Assembly: GCF_000633395.1 (NCBI RefSeq)
Contig: NZ_AYMU01000003.1
Span: 208,124-272,123 of the forward strand
DNA: 64,000 nt
Direction of reading: 5' to 3'
Source: Pseudomonas sp. PH1b
GTDB taxonomy: Bacteria > Pseudomonadota > Gammaproteobacteria > Pseudomonadales > Pseudomonadaceae
Both the position numbers and the translations under genes were made by a program. Positions 55,684-64,000 of this stretch are shown piece after piece. The stretch's first letter is position 1. Each line of letters opens with the position of its first letter. The notes beneath the pieces were generated by a model. It saw nothing but the letters and a program-made list of their open reading frames with translations, did not search any database and was not told where the DNA came from.

Positions 55684-57353
55684 GCCAGCGCCTCCAGGGC
55701 CTTGGGGTAGACCCGCTCCTTGAACGGCTCCAGGCCGATGCGCTGCAGGGTCTCGACGAAGGGTTCGTCGCTTTCCCGGTAGCGTACGAAGGTGGCGATG
55801 ATGCGTTCGATCACCTCGGGGATTTCCTCGGCGCTGAAGGACGGGCCGATCACCTTGCCCAGGGCGCTGTCACGGCCCTTGGCCCCGCCCAGGGTGACCT
55901 GGAACCACTCGCTGCCGTTCTTGTCGACGCCGAGGATGCCGATATTGCCGATGTGGTGGTGGCCACAGGCGTTCATGCAGCCGGAAATGTTCAGGCTGAT
56001 GTCCCCCAGGTCGTGGAGGTAGTCCAGGTCGTCGAAGCGCTGCTGGATGGCCAGGGTAATGGGGATCGAGCGGGCGTTGGCCAAGGCGCAGAAGTCACCG
56101 CCCGGGCAGGCGATGATATCGGTCAGCAACCCGGCGTTGGCGGTGCCCAGGCCGTGCTCGCAGGCCCGCTGCCACAGCTCGAACAGGCGCGACTTGGGTA
56201 CATCCGGCAGGACGATGTTCTGTTCGTGGGCAATGCGGATCTCGCCAAAGCCGTAGTCCTCGGACCATTCGGCCACCGCGTCCATCTGCTGGCCGGTGAC
56301 GTCCCCCGGTGGCGAAGCCGGGCCCGGTTTGGTCGACAGCACCACGCAGGTGTAGCCCGGCACCTTGTGCGGGTGCACGTTGCGCGCCACCCAGCGGGCG
56401 AAGGCCGGGGACTCGGCCAGGTGGCTGCCGTACTCCAGGTCGGTGTCCGCCAGGCGCTCGTAGATCGGCGGCACAAAGGCGCTGGCCACCCGCTGGTATT
56501 CGTCCTCGGTGAGCTGCGCCGGGCCGTCCCTGAGGTGCTGCCACTCCTCCTCCACTTCCCTGGCGAAGGCCTCGATGCCCAGGGCCTTGACCAGGATCTT
56601 GATCCGCGCCTTGTACTTGTTGTCGCGCCGACCGTAGCGGTTGTAGACCCGCAACACCGCTTCGACATAGGACAGCAAGTGCTGCCAGGGCAGCCCGTCG
56701 CGGATCTGCAGGCCGAGGATCGGCGTGCGCCCCAGGCCGCCGCCGACTATCACCCGCAGGAGCATCTCGCCGCTGCGGGCGCGGTAAAGATAGAGGCCGA
56801 TGTCGTGCATCATGATCGCCGCGCGGTCTTGCTTGGCCGAGCAGATGGCGATCTTGAACTTGCGCGGCAGGAACAGGAATTCCGGGTTGATGGTGGACCA
56901 CTGGCGCAGGATCTCCGCCAGGGGGCGCGGGTCCAGGTATTCATCGCCGGCCACGCCGGCAAAGGCTTCGGTGGTGATGTTGCGCACACAGTTGCCGGAA
57001 GTCTGGATGGCGTGCATCTCCACTTCGGCCAGGCGCTGCAGGATGTCCGGCACCTGGGCCAGCTCGATCCAGTTGAACTGCAGGTTCTGCCGGGTGGTGA
57101 AGTGGCCGTAGCCGCGGTCGAAGTCCCGGGCGATGCTGGCCAGGGTGCGCATCTGCCGGGCGCTGAGGGTGCCGTAGGGAATCGCCACCCGCAGCATGTA
57201 GGCGTGCTTCTGCATATACAGGCCGTTCTGCAGGCGCAGGGGCAGAAACTCCTCCTCGCTCAGTTGGCCGCCCATGAAGCGCTCGACCTGGTCGCGAAAC
57301 TGCGCCACCCGCTCAAAGACCAGGGCCCGGTCATAGTCGTCGTACTGATACAT
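55680..57353 (-). CDS. Nitrite/sulfite reductase (siroheme, 4Fe-4S)
   Basis: This is a siroheme-dependent six-electron reductase of 557 residues. The two half-repeats are visible, with FTTRQNLQFNW and TSGNCVRNITTEAF in the first. The cofactor Cys residues lie in CPGGDFCALANARS and SGCMNACGHHHIGN and bind the 4Fe-4S cluster bridged to siroheme. Conserved Arg and Lys residues for anion binding (YGHFTTRQN, PRKFKIAI) are present. It may be annotated CysI. Its placement beside an orphan ccoN suggests the PA4130-like paralogue, which belongs to a cyanide-inducible cluster rather than to housekeeping assimilation. DUF934 follows directly; ccoN is divergent. Confidence 0.92.
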   Translation of the reverse strand: MYQYDDYDRALVFERVAQFRDQVERFMGGQLSEEEFLPLRLQNGLYMQKHAYMLRVAIPYGTLSARQMRTLASIARDFDRGYGHFTTRQNLQFNWIELAQVPDILQRLAEVEMHAIQTSGNCVRNITTEAFAGVAGDEYLDPRPLAEILRQWSTINPEFLFLPRKFKIAICSAKQDRAAIMMHDIGLYLYRARSGEMLLRVIVGGGLGRTPILGLQIRDGLPWQHLLSYVEAVLRVYNRYGRRDNKYKARIKILVKALGIEAFAREVEEEWQHLRDGPAQLTEDEYQRVASAFVPPIYERLADTDLEYGSHLAESPAFARWVARNVHPHKVPGYTCVVLSTKPGPASPPGDVTGQQMDAVAEWSEDYGFGEIRIAHEQNIVLPDVPKSRLFELWQRACEHGLGTANAGLLTDIIACPGGDFCALANARSIPITLAIQQRFDDLDYLHDLGDISLNISGCMNACGHHHIGNIGILGVDKNGSEWFQVTLGGAKGRDSALGKVIGPSFSAEEIPEVIERIIATFVRYRESDEPFVETLQRIGLEPFKERVYPKALEALA

Positions 57354-57502
57354 GTCCCTACCTCATCGAAGCTGATCGTGCTCTAAACGGCGCGTGGTGT
57401 GAGGAGGCGACTATGCGCGTACGGCGCAGAACGTTACAGATTCAGGTAAAAACTAAAAAACCATATCAGCCAGCGCCACAACACCGTGAACATGAGGAAA
57501 AT

Positions 57503-57516
57503 CTGATCCGTATTAA
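57503..57516 (+). promoter_or_regulatory. ANR-like site between reductase and ccoN
   Basis: CTGAT-CCGT-ATTAA matches TTGAT-N4-ATCAA at 8 of 10 fixed positions. It lies 105 bp before ccoN and 150 bp before the divergent reductase, in a locally AT-rich leader. ANR control is expected for CcoN4-type genes. Confidence 0.4.
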
Positions 57517-57620
57517 TGTGGTTTTTCTGAGCCTGTTTTGTTTCCCCGCTGATTCCTACAGTGCACCCCGTGCCAGACCGGGTGGCCTGGCAAGACTTTG
57601 CAACCGTGGAAGCATTGACC

Positions 57621-59048
<1,428 letters not shown>

Positions 59049-59061
59049 CCACTCTTGCCAC

Positions 59062-59080
59062 GCCGGTCATCGCGACCGGC
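59062..59080. other. Hairpin between ccoN and small ORF
   Basis: GCCGGTC-ATCGC-GACCGGC forms a perfect 7-bp stem 13 bp after the ccoN stop, just before the AGGAAG ribosome site of the next gene. It lacks a T-tract and could dampen readthrough. Confidence 0.35.
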
Positions 59081-59101
59081 GCCGGCATTTCAGGAAGCCA
59101 A

Positions 59102-59326
59102 ATGCTGATGGACATTCTCTTCAACCTGCTGGGGGTGGCGTTCCTCTACCTCTGCATCGAGTACTGCCTGCGCCACCAGAGCGCCAAGAGCCTGGACGAG
59201 GCCAGCCTGATTCCTTTCGCTGATGATCCGGACGTGGCGCGCCGGGTCGAACTGGCCACCGGCAAGAAGATCAACGCCGTGGCCCCGGAGGAAGCCAAGC
59301 CGGGCTGGATCAACCTCGACATGTAG
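59102..59326 (+). CDS. Small CcoQ-like membrane protein
   Basis: This is a 74-residue protein with one N-terminal membrane helix (about residues 4-22, DILFNLLGVAFLYLCIEYCL) and a soluble tail ending in KPGWINLDM. An AGGAAG ribosome site precedes the ATG; a second ATG two codons later is equally possible. It sits 53 bp after ccoN in the same direction, where P. aeruginosa has PA4134. The layout recalls CcoQ/FixQ, but sequence similarity to that family is not evident to me. Confidence 0.8.
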   Translation: MLMDILFNLLGVAFLYLCIEYCLRHQSAKSLDEASLIPFADDPDVARRVELATGKKINAVAPEEAKPGWINLDM

Positions 59327-59335
59327 CCCCCTCCC

Positions 59336-59420
59336 GTAGGAGCCGGCTGGCCGGCGAAGAGGCCCGCAAGACCTGCACATGGCCGGCGAGCGCCTTCGCT
59401 GGCCAGCCAGCTCCTGCAGT
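59336..59420. repeat. REP element after the ccoN unit
   Basis: A single inverted REP pair, GTAGGAGCCGGCTGGCCGGC to GCTGGCCAGCCAGCTCCTGC. The core is GGCTGGCC in place of the usual GGCTTGCC, with compensating changes that keep both palindromes. Confidence 0.82.
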
Positions 59421-59429
59421 GGGTGGCGG

Positions 59430-59921
59430 TCAGGCGCGCTCGCGGGGGATCAGGCTCTGCAACTGAGCGGCGAGGAAATTGCCGTCAAAGGCAAAGACGT
59501 CAGGGTCCTTCAGGCCGTTGGTCTTGCGCCATTGCCAGTCGCCCGAAGCCTCGCCCACCAGGGACACGCTGCCCAGGCGCGCCGCAGTCAGGCCGATCAC
59601 CGCCAGGGAAATCTGCCCTTGGGGACCCATCACATCCGGCACGAACTCCACCGGTTTGCCGGCGATGTGGATGGTCAGCTTCTCGCTCTTGAAGGTCGAG
59701 ACCTCCAGCGGCACCGCGGGGCTGAAGGCCACATAAGGCTCGCGCTGCAACGCCAGCAGGTCCGGCAGCAATACCGGCGCCAGCCAGTCTTCGATCTGCC
59801 CGAACAATTGATGAATGCGACGCGCCCAGACCACCGACTGGCTGTCGAACAGCTGCTTCTTGTGGGCTTCACTGGCCGCGTAGTGGCGCAGCATCTCGCC
59901 CAGTTGCTGGATATCGTCCAT
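59430..59921 (-). CDS. Hypothetical protein
   Basis: This is a 163-residue soluble protein of no family I recognise. The start at 59921 (MDDIQQLGEMLRHYAASEAH) is chosen because the upstream extension to 60101 is low-quality sequence. The first 70 residues are helical, and the remainder is beta-rich with LTIHIAGKPVEFVPDVMGPQ and AVIGLTAARLGSVSLVGEAS. There is no signal peptide, membrane helix or Cys. It is preceded by an AraC-family regulator gene on the same strand, 183 bp away, so it may be separately transcribed. Confidence 0.7.
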   Translation of the reverse strand: MDDIQQLGEMLRHYAASEAHKKQLFDSQSVVWARRIHQLFGQIEDWLAPVLLPDLLALQREPYVAFSPAVPLEVSTFKSEKLTIHIAGKPVEFVPDVMGPQGQISLAVIGLTAARLGSVSLVGEASGDWQWRKTNGLKDPDVFAFDGNFLAAQLQSLIPRERA

Positions 59922-60104
59922 TGCGCTGTGTCCCTGGCTTCGACCTTTGAGAACAGCAGGTCGCCGGCCCTGAGCATGGCAGATGCCGGTGTCGGGCGTT
60001 GAGTTGTTTGCCCGCCGGCTCGCCGATCCCTGTAGCTGCGACCAGCGATGATGATCCTGCGGGACGCTGGCGGCGATCAGCGGCGGAGCATTACCAGGCA
60101 AAAG

Positions 60105-60893
60105 CTACGGCGCGGTATCCGCCGCTCGGCGCTGAAACTGCAGCCGGTACTGACGCGGCGTCAGGCCGGTGGCCTGGCGCAAGGCGCTGCCCAGGTGGGA
60201 CTGATGGGCAAAACCACAGTCCTGGGCAAGCGCCGCCAGGGGCAGGTCGGTGTGCTCCAGCAGACGCCGGGCCGCTTGCAGACGCACCTCGGTGATCCAG
60301 GCATGGGGCGTGATGCCTACAGCACGACGAAAGTCGCGCAGCAGGCGCAGTTCGTTGTGGCCGTAGGTCAGGGCCAGTTGCGCCAGTGACAGGGGCCGGG
60401 CGTATTCATCGGCCATCTGTTGCAGCACCTGCCCCAGATCCGGCGCCGGGGCCGGCGTTGCCCGACCGGGCTGGGCCAGCCCCAGAAACGCCAGCGCGCA
60501 TTGCTCCAGGGCCAGCTCATCGGCCTCGGGCGCCAGCAGCAGGCGCCGGGCTTCGCGCCCCAGGGCCAGGGCGCGGGCATGCCCCGGGCTCTGCATCCGG
60601 CGCTGGCCAGGAACCAGCGGCGCCGCGCCCTGCCAGCGCAACAGCAGGTACTCGCCACCCATGGCGGATTCGGAAAACACTTCAATGCCTGCGGGCGTCA
60701 GGGCCAGGGTGCCGGGCCAGGTGTCGAAATCCTCGCGGCGGTCGGAGTCGATGGCATGCACCCCGCGCTGACGTTCCAGGGTCACGCCCAGGGTCTGCCA
60801 CTGGGCCGGATCGCGGGCGCTGTAGGCCGCGGCCGGCAGCAGTTGCAGCAGCAGGCGGCCGTCCAGCAGGCGATGTTCGAGCACCTGGGGCAT
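60105..60893 (-). CDS. AraC family transcriptional regulator
   Basis: This is a 262-residue regulator. The C-terminal domain (about 160-255) has two helix-turn-helix units: SLAQLALTYGHNELRLLRDF then GITPHAWITEVRLQAARRLL, followed by PLAALAQDCGFAHQSHLGSA and the conserved tail GLTPRQYRLQF. The N-terminal part is a small cupin-like sensor region. It is divergent from the aspartate/glutamate racemase gene with 78 bp between the starts, so it may control that gene; the effector is unknown. Confidence 0.9.
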   Translation of the reverse strand: MPQVLEHRLLDGRLLLQLLPAAAYSARDPAQWQTLGVTLERQRGVHAIDSDRREDFDTWPGTLALTPAGIEVFSESAMGGEYLLLRWQGAAPLVPGQRRMQSPGHARALALGREARRLLLAPEADELALEQCALAFLGLAQPGRATPAPAPDLGQVLQQMADEYARPLSLAQLALTYGHNELRLLRDFRRAVGITPHAWITEVRLQAARRLLEHTDLPLAALAQDCGFAHQSHLGSALRQATGLTPRQYRLQFQRRAADTAP

Positions 60894-60971
60894 GTGAAAT
60901 TTCCTGATAGATCGCCACCCGGGGCGGCGTGAAACTGAGGCTTACCCAACCGCACCACAGAGGAGTTGCCC

Positions 60972-61706
60972 ATGCGTACCATCGGCCTGATCGGCGGCAT
61001 GAGCTGGGAATCCAGCGCCGAATACTATCGCCTGATCAATCAGCAGGTCCGTGATCGACTGGGGCCGCTGCGCTCGGCGCGGTTGCTAATGTACAGCGTC
61101 GACTTCGGGCCTGTCGAACAGGCCCAGCATGCCGGACGCTGGGACCTGGCGGCAGCGATCCTGGTAGACGCCGCCCGGCGCCTGGCGGCCGGCGGCGCCG
61201 ATTGCCTGGTGCTCTGCACCAACACCATGCACAAGCTGGCCGGCCAGATTCAGGCCGCAACCAGCCTGCCGTTCCTGCACATCGCCGATCCCACCGCACA
61301 AGCGGCGCTGGAGGCCGGCACCCTGAGTGTGGGCCTGCTGGGCACCGCCTTCACCATGGAGCAGGATTTCCTCAAGGGACGCCTGGAGCAGCAAGGCCTG
61401 CAGGTGCTGGTGCCCGATGAACAGGAGCGCCAGGCGGTGCACCGGATCATCTACGAAGAGCTGTGCGTGGGCATCATCAGTGCGCAATCGCGCCAGGTGT
61501 ACCAGCGGGTGATCGAGTCCCTGCAGGCCCGTGGCGCCCAGGCGGTGATCCTCGGCTGCACGGAGATCGGCCTGCTGCTCAAGCCCGAGCACAGCCCCCT
61601 GCCCCTGCTCGACACCACCGAGCTGCACGCCCGGGCGGCAGTGGCTTTCGCCCTCACGGATGAAGCCAAAGAGCCCGGGCGTGACGAGCCATTGACCGCC
61701 CCCTGA
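60972..61706 (+). CDS. Aspartate/glutamate racemase family protein (YgeA-like)
   Basis: This is a cofactor-independent amino-acid racemase of 244 residues, closely resembling E. coli YgeA. The start at 60972 (MRTIGLIGGMSWESSAEYYR) has GAGGAG 6 bp upstream; a TTG two codons earlier is rejected. The two catalytic Cys residues are Cys82 in CLVLCTNTMHKL and Cys196 in VILGCTEIGLL, both present. YgeA-type enzymes racemise several amino acids such as homoserine. The divergent AraC gene is a candidate regulator. Confidence 0.92.
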   Translation: MRTIGLIGGMSWESSAEYYRLINQQVRDRLGPLRSARLLMYSVDFGPVEQAQHAGRWDLAAAILVDAARRLAAGGADCLVLCTNTMHKLAGQIQAATSLPFLHIADPTAQAALEAGTLSVGLLGTAFTMEQDFLKGRLEQQGLQVLVPDEQERQAVHRIIYEELCVGIISAQSRQVYQRVIESLQARGAQAVILGCTEIGLLLKPEHSPLPLLDTTELHARAAVAFALTDEAKEPGRDEPLTAP

Positions 61707-61837
61707 AAGCGCCAGCGACTGCCCATCCGGGCCCGGGCCTCACGGAGTCCCGGGGCAAGGCGGCGCTGCGGTCGAGCGCCACCGGCTGCCGGAACAGCAA
61801 GGCGCCCCACTCAGCGGCAAAGTCGACGCCGGCCTCG

Positions 61838-62356
61838 TCAGGGCATGGTGCGCAGGCGCGCCATGCTCAGTACGTCAAGGTAACGGCCATCGCGAATGGC
61901 GTAATCGCGCAGTTGGCCTTCGGTTTCGAAACCGAACTTCTGGTACAGGCCGATGGCGGGCAGGTTGTCGGCATAGACCGTCAGTTCGACCCGGCGCAGG
62001 TTCATCCAGTTATCCGCCACCTCCAGCACCGCGGCCAGCAGGCGGCTGCCAATGCCCTGGCGCTGCCAGGCCGACGCCACGCCCATGCCGATGCCTGCGC
62101 AATGGGACCGGCGCACCCGGGAAAACTGCTCAAGGCTGCAACTGCCGATCACCGTGCCCTGGTGCACGGCCACCAGGGACACCAGGCGCTCATTGTCCGC
62201 CCGCTGGGCCAGGCGCTGGCGCCACAGCTCGCGCGACTGATAAGGCATTTGCAGGGTCTGGGCCGCCACGCTGGGTTCGCTGTACAGCACCGTCAGGCCG
62301 TCGATATGGGCTTCGGCGCACCGCTCGATGACGATGGTGGGATGGGCGTTGGGCAT
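61838..62356 (-). CDS. GNAT family N-acetyltransferase
   Basis: This is a 172-residue acyl-CoA N-acyltransferase. The start at 62356 (MPNAHPTIVIERCAEAHIDG) follows AAGGATGA. The acetyl-CoA pyrophosphate loop is WQRQGIGSRLL near residue 102, preceded by IGMGVASA, and the C-terminal VYADNLPAIGLYQKFGFETE is the typical GNAT motif B end. It resembles acetyltransferases acting on small molecules or protein N-termini. The open frame runs upstream to 63109 across a REP and the LysR gene, but that extension is an artefact. The substrate is unknown. Confidence 0.9.
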   Translation of the reverse strand: MPNAHPTIVIERCAEAHIDGLTVLYSEPSVAAQTLQMPYQSRELWRQRLAQRADNERLVSLVAVHQGTVIGSCSLEQFSRVRRSHCAGIGMGVASAWQRQGIGSRLLAAVLEVADNWMNLRRVELTVYADNLPAIGLYQKFGFETEGQLRDYAIRDGRYLDVLSMARLRTMP

Positions 62357-62470
62357 GGCGAGGTCATCCTTGAAGTCGAAGTGGCCATCGAGTGTACGTG
62401 CATGCGCCTCTGGATGACGAGGGGCATGGAGCTCGTCCGCCGGCAAGGAATCACCGCGCAGCCCTCCCCG

Positions 62471-62569
62471 CAGGAGCTGGCCGGGCGGCGCTCCGCTTGC
62501 CAGCGAAGGCGTTTTCGAAGGCAGCGCAGGGTTTGCGGGCCCTTTCGCCGGCAAGCCGGCTCCTACACG
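62471..62569. repeat. REP element with an internal insertion
   Basis: This is an inverted REP pair between the GNAT and LysR genes. The first arm reads CAGGAGCTGG, then about 15 extra bases (CCGGGCGGCGCTCCG), then CTTGCCAGCGAAGG; the second arm GCCGGCAAGCCGGCTCCTAC is normal. The insertion splits the usual GGCTTGCC core. Confidence 0.78.
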
Positions 62570-62625
62570 GAGTCGCGGTGGCTGCCCGCTCGTGGGCGCT
62601 GGGGTGAATGTCCGGGCGAGCCAGT

Positions 62626-63603
62626 TCAGGCAAACCACTCCTGGCGCTCGCTGAAGGTGTTGAGGATCAGGTCCGCCAGTTGCTGCACTTGGGTTTCGTG
62701 CTGCACCTGGGCATTGATCGCCAGCCAGGCCCGGCGCTGCATGCCTTCGTTGAACAGCCCGGGCAAGGCGATCAGGCCGCGATCGTAGCTGCTGATATAG
62801 CTGGGCAGCAGGCCGATGCAGGCGCTGCAGCGGATCATCTCCAGCATCAGTTCGTAGGAATGCACGTGCACCACTCCGGCCAGGCGCTGCTCCACCAGGC
62901 TGTTCCAGGGCCGGAAATGCTCCACCTGGCGATCGTGCTGCCACTGCACCAGCATGTAGTCCGCCAGGTCGTCGAGGCTGTCCGGGCGCACCGCCACCCG
63001 CGAATAGCGCTTGGCAATGTGCGGCAGGTAGTCGATGCGGGCCAGGGGCTGGGGTTCGCGGGTGGCGAAGCTGGGGCCAGGCAAGGGTGAATCCTCGGCT
63101 GCCAGCCACAGCACCAGGTCGGCACTCAGGGCCTGCAGTGACAAGTCGCTGTCGATGGCGATGATCTCCAGGCGCGCACTGGCGTTGCGCCGCAGCAAGG
63201 CGATCAGGTCGCGCCCGAGAATGTCATGAAGGATGCTTTCGGCCACCGCCACGCGGATCAGCGGCTGCTCGATCACCGGCAGCCGCCGCTGGTGGGCCAG
63301 GGCGATCAACTGCGCCTGCAACTGCAGGCCTTCGCGACTCAGGCTCAAGGCATTCCCCTGATAACAGAACAGTGAACGGCGCAAATGCTCTTCCAGCAGC
63401 GCCAGTTGCTTGCGCAACAGCGTGGCCTTGATATTCAGGCTGCGGGCCGCCTGCATGAAGCAGCCGCAGCGGGCGCTCACCAGAAAATACTGCGCCACCT
63501 CCGGGTCGATCCCCGCTGCCAGGGCCAGCCAGGCTTCCCGGGGTTCGCTGGGGGCGATATAGGGCGCAAACCCCTGGAGTGGAACAGGCTCTAGAAATGA
63601 CAT
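62626..63603 (-). CDS. LysR family transcriptional regulator
   Basis: This is a 325-residue LysR-type regulator. The start at 63603 (MSFLEPVPLQGFAPYIAPSE) has GGGAGT upstream; a longer frame to 63771 reads through REPs and is rejected. The winged helix at about residues 32-90 (YFLVSARCGCFMQAARSLNI, RKQLALLEEHLRRSLF) is preceded by an unusually long N-terminal extension of about 30 residues. The substrate-binding domain follows (SADLVLWLAAEDSPLPGPSF; IRCSACIGLLPSYI). The target genes and ligand are not deducible. No divergent partner gene is visible before the window end. Confidence 0.87.
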   Translation of the reverse strand: MSFLEPVPLQGFAPYIAPSEPREAWLALAAGIDPEVAQYFLVSARCGCFMQAARSLNIKATLLRKQLALLEEHLRRSLFCYQGNALSLSREGLQLQAQLIALAHQRRLPVIEQPLIRVAVAESILHDILGRDLIALLRRNASARLEIIAIDSDLSLQALSADLVLWLAAEDSPLPGPSFATREPQPLARIDYLPHIAKRYSRVAVRPDSLDDLADYMLVQWQHDRQVEHFRPWNSLVEQRLAGVVHVHSYELMLEMIRCSACIGLLPSYISSYDRGLIALPGLFNEGMQRRAWLAINAQVQHETQVQQLADLILNTFSERQEWFA

Positions 63604-63654
63604 CGTTGACTCCCTGTCTTGTTGAATGTTGCTTCCTTGGCGGGCGGGCGAAGG

Positions 63655-64000
63655 GGACCGTGAGATCGCCTTCGCTGGCAAGCCAGCTCCTGCAGTTGTC
63701 GGTGCTGCGTGTTGCCCTCGTGGGAGCCGGCTTGCCGGCGAAGGGGGCTGTGAGATCGCCTTCGCTGGCAAGCCAGCTCCTACAGTTGCCGGTGCTGCGT
63801 GTTGCCTCGTGGGAGCCGGCTTGCCGGCGAAGGGGGCTGTGAGTTCGCCTTCGCTGGCAAGCCAGCTCCTACAGTTGTCGGTGCTGTGTGTTGCCCCCGT
63901 GGGAGCCGGCTTGCCGGCGAAGGGGGCTGTGAGATCGCCTTCGCTGGCAAGCCAGCTCCTACGGTTGTCGGTGCTGCGTGTTGCCCTCGTAGGAGCCGGC
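63655..64000. repeat. REP array with about 90-bp period, cut by window end
   Basis: Units start at TGAGATCGCC 63661, 63751, 63840 and 63930 (period 89-90 bp). Arms are CCTTCGCTGGCAAGCCAGCT and GGGAGCCGGCTTGCCGGCGA, with a linker GTTGTCGGTGCTGCGTGTTG. The linker and period differ from the 110-bp arrays, although the palindromic arms belong to the same family. The array runs past base 64000. No gene lies in 63604-64000. Confidence 0.92.

Noticed and set aside
55680..57353. Assignment as housekeeping CysI
   Set aside because: The family is correct, but the orphan ccoN neighbour favours a PA4130-type paralogue, so no symbol was given.
62357..63109. 250-residue N-terminal extension of the GNAT protein
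   Set aside because: It crosses a REP and runs antisense-like over the LysR gene in another frame; the GNAT domain begins at 62356.

Overview
The window is GC-rich and densely packed with genes. It carries many copies of palindromic REP elements built around GTAGGAGC..GGCTTGCC..GGCAAGCCGGCTCC. Together with a complete GlgE/TreS/TreYZ alpha-glucan cluster, a MuxABC-OpmB type efflux operon and a CcoN4-like orphan oxidase subunit, this points to a Pseudomonas chromosome, most likely of the P. fluorescens group (P. protegens/chlororaphis-like). This is an inference from gene content and repeats; no database search was possible.

Layout. (1) 1-4779: copper-handling operon copA (5' truncated by the window edge), copB, copC, copD, then a DUF411 metal-binding protein coupled to a YqaA-like membrane protein. 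(2) 4937-6916: a secreted alpha/beta hydrolase and a D-2-hydroxyacid dehydrogenase. (3) 7388-28747: the trehalose/alpha-glucan cluster. glgA-treZ-malQ-treY-(DUF2934)-glgX run rightward and glgE-treS/mak-glgB run leftward. A PIG-L deacetylase, an EEP-family phosphatase and an alpha/beta hydrolase sit between the two arms. GlgA and GlgE can build alpha-glucan, GlgB branches it, GlgX and MalQ trim and disproportionate it, TreY/TreZ convert it to trehalose, and TreS/maltokinase plus GlgE return trehalose to glucan. A good candidate AlgU (sigma-22) promoter lies upstream of glgE. (4) 28953-30193: a Pro-rich small protein, an MgtC-like membrane protein and a DUF3203 protein. (5) 30401-33382: CcoG-like ferredoxin and MocR-type regulator. 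(6) 33386-36541: a three-gene accessory islet (T6SS-effector-like protein, DUF1911 immunity-like protein, membrane protein) bracketed by REP arrays. (7) 36560-39485: SDR dehydrogenase and a MHYT-GGDEF-EAL protein (MucR-like). (8) 39837-48976: muxABC-opmB RND efflux operon on the minus strand. (9) 49154-54951: thiol peroxidase, REP array, DJ-1/PfpI protein, SRPBCC protein, a J-domain/DUF3829-like membrane pair behind an unusually AT-rich leader, and a DUF3313 lipoprotein. (10) 55189-59326: DUF934 protein and siroheme nitrite/sulfite reductase, divergent from orphan ccoN and a small membrane protein. (11) 59430-64000: hypothetical protein, AraC regulator, aspartate/glutamate racemase, GNAT acetyltransferase, LysR regulator and a terminal REP array.

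Two observations stand out. First, genes resembling the cyanide-inducible cluster PA4129-PA4134 of P. aeruginosa (DUF934, siroheme reductase, CcoG-like protein, MocR/MpaR-like regulator, orphan CcoN4, small membrane protein) are all present but split in two halves about 22 kb apart. Each half has a degenerate ANR-like palindrome upstream. Second, the REP-bounded islet at 33984-36460 looks like a T6SS effector scaffold without a recognisable toxin domain, followed by a DUF1911 (PoNi-type) immunity gene.
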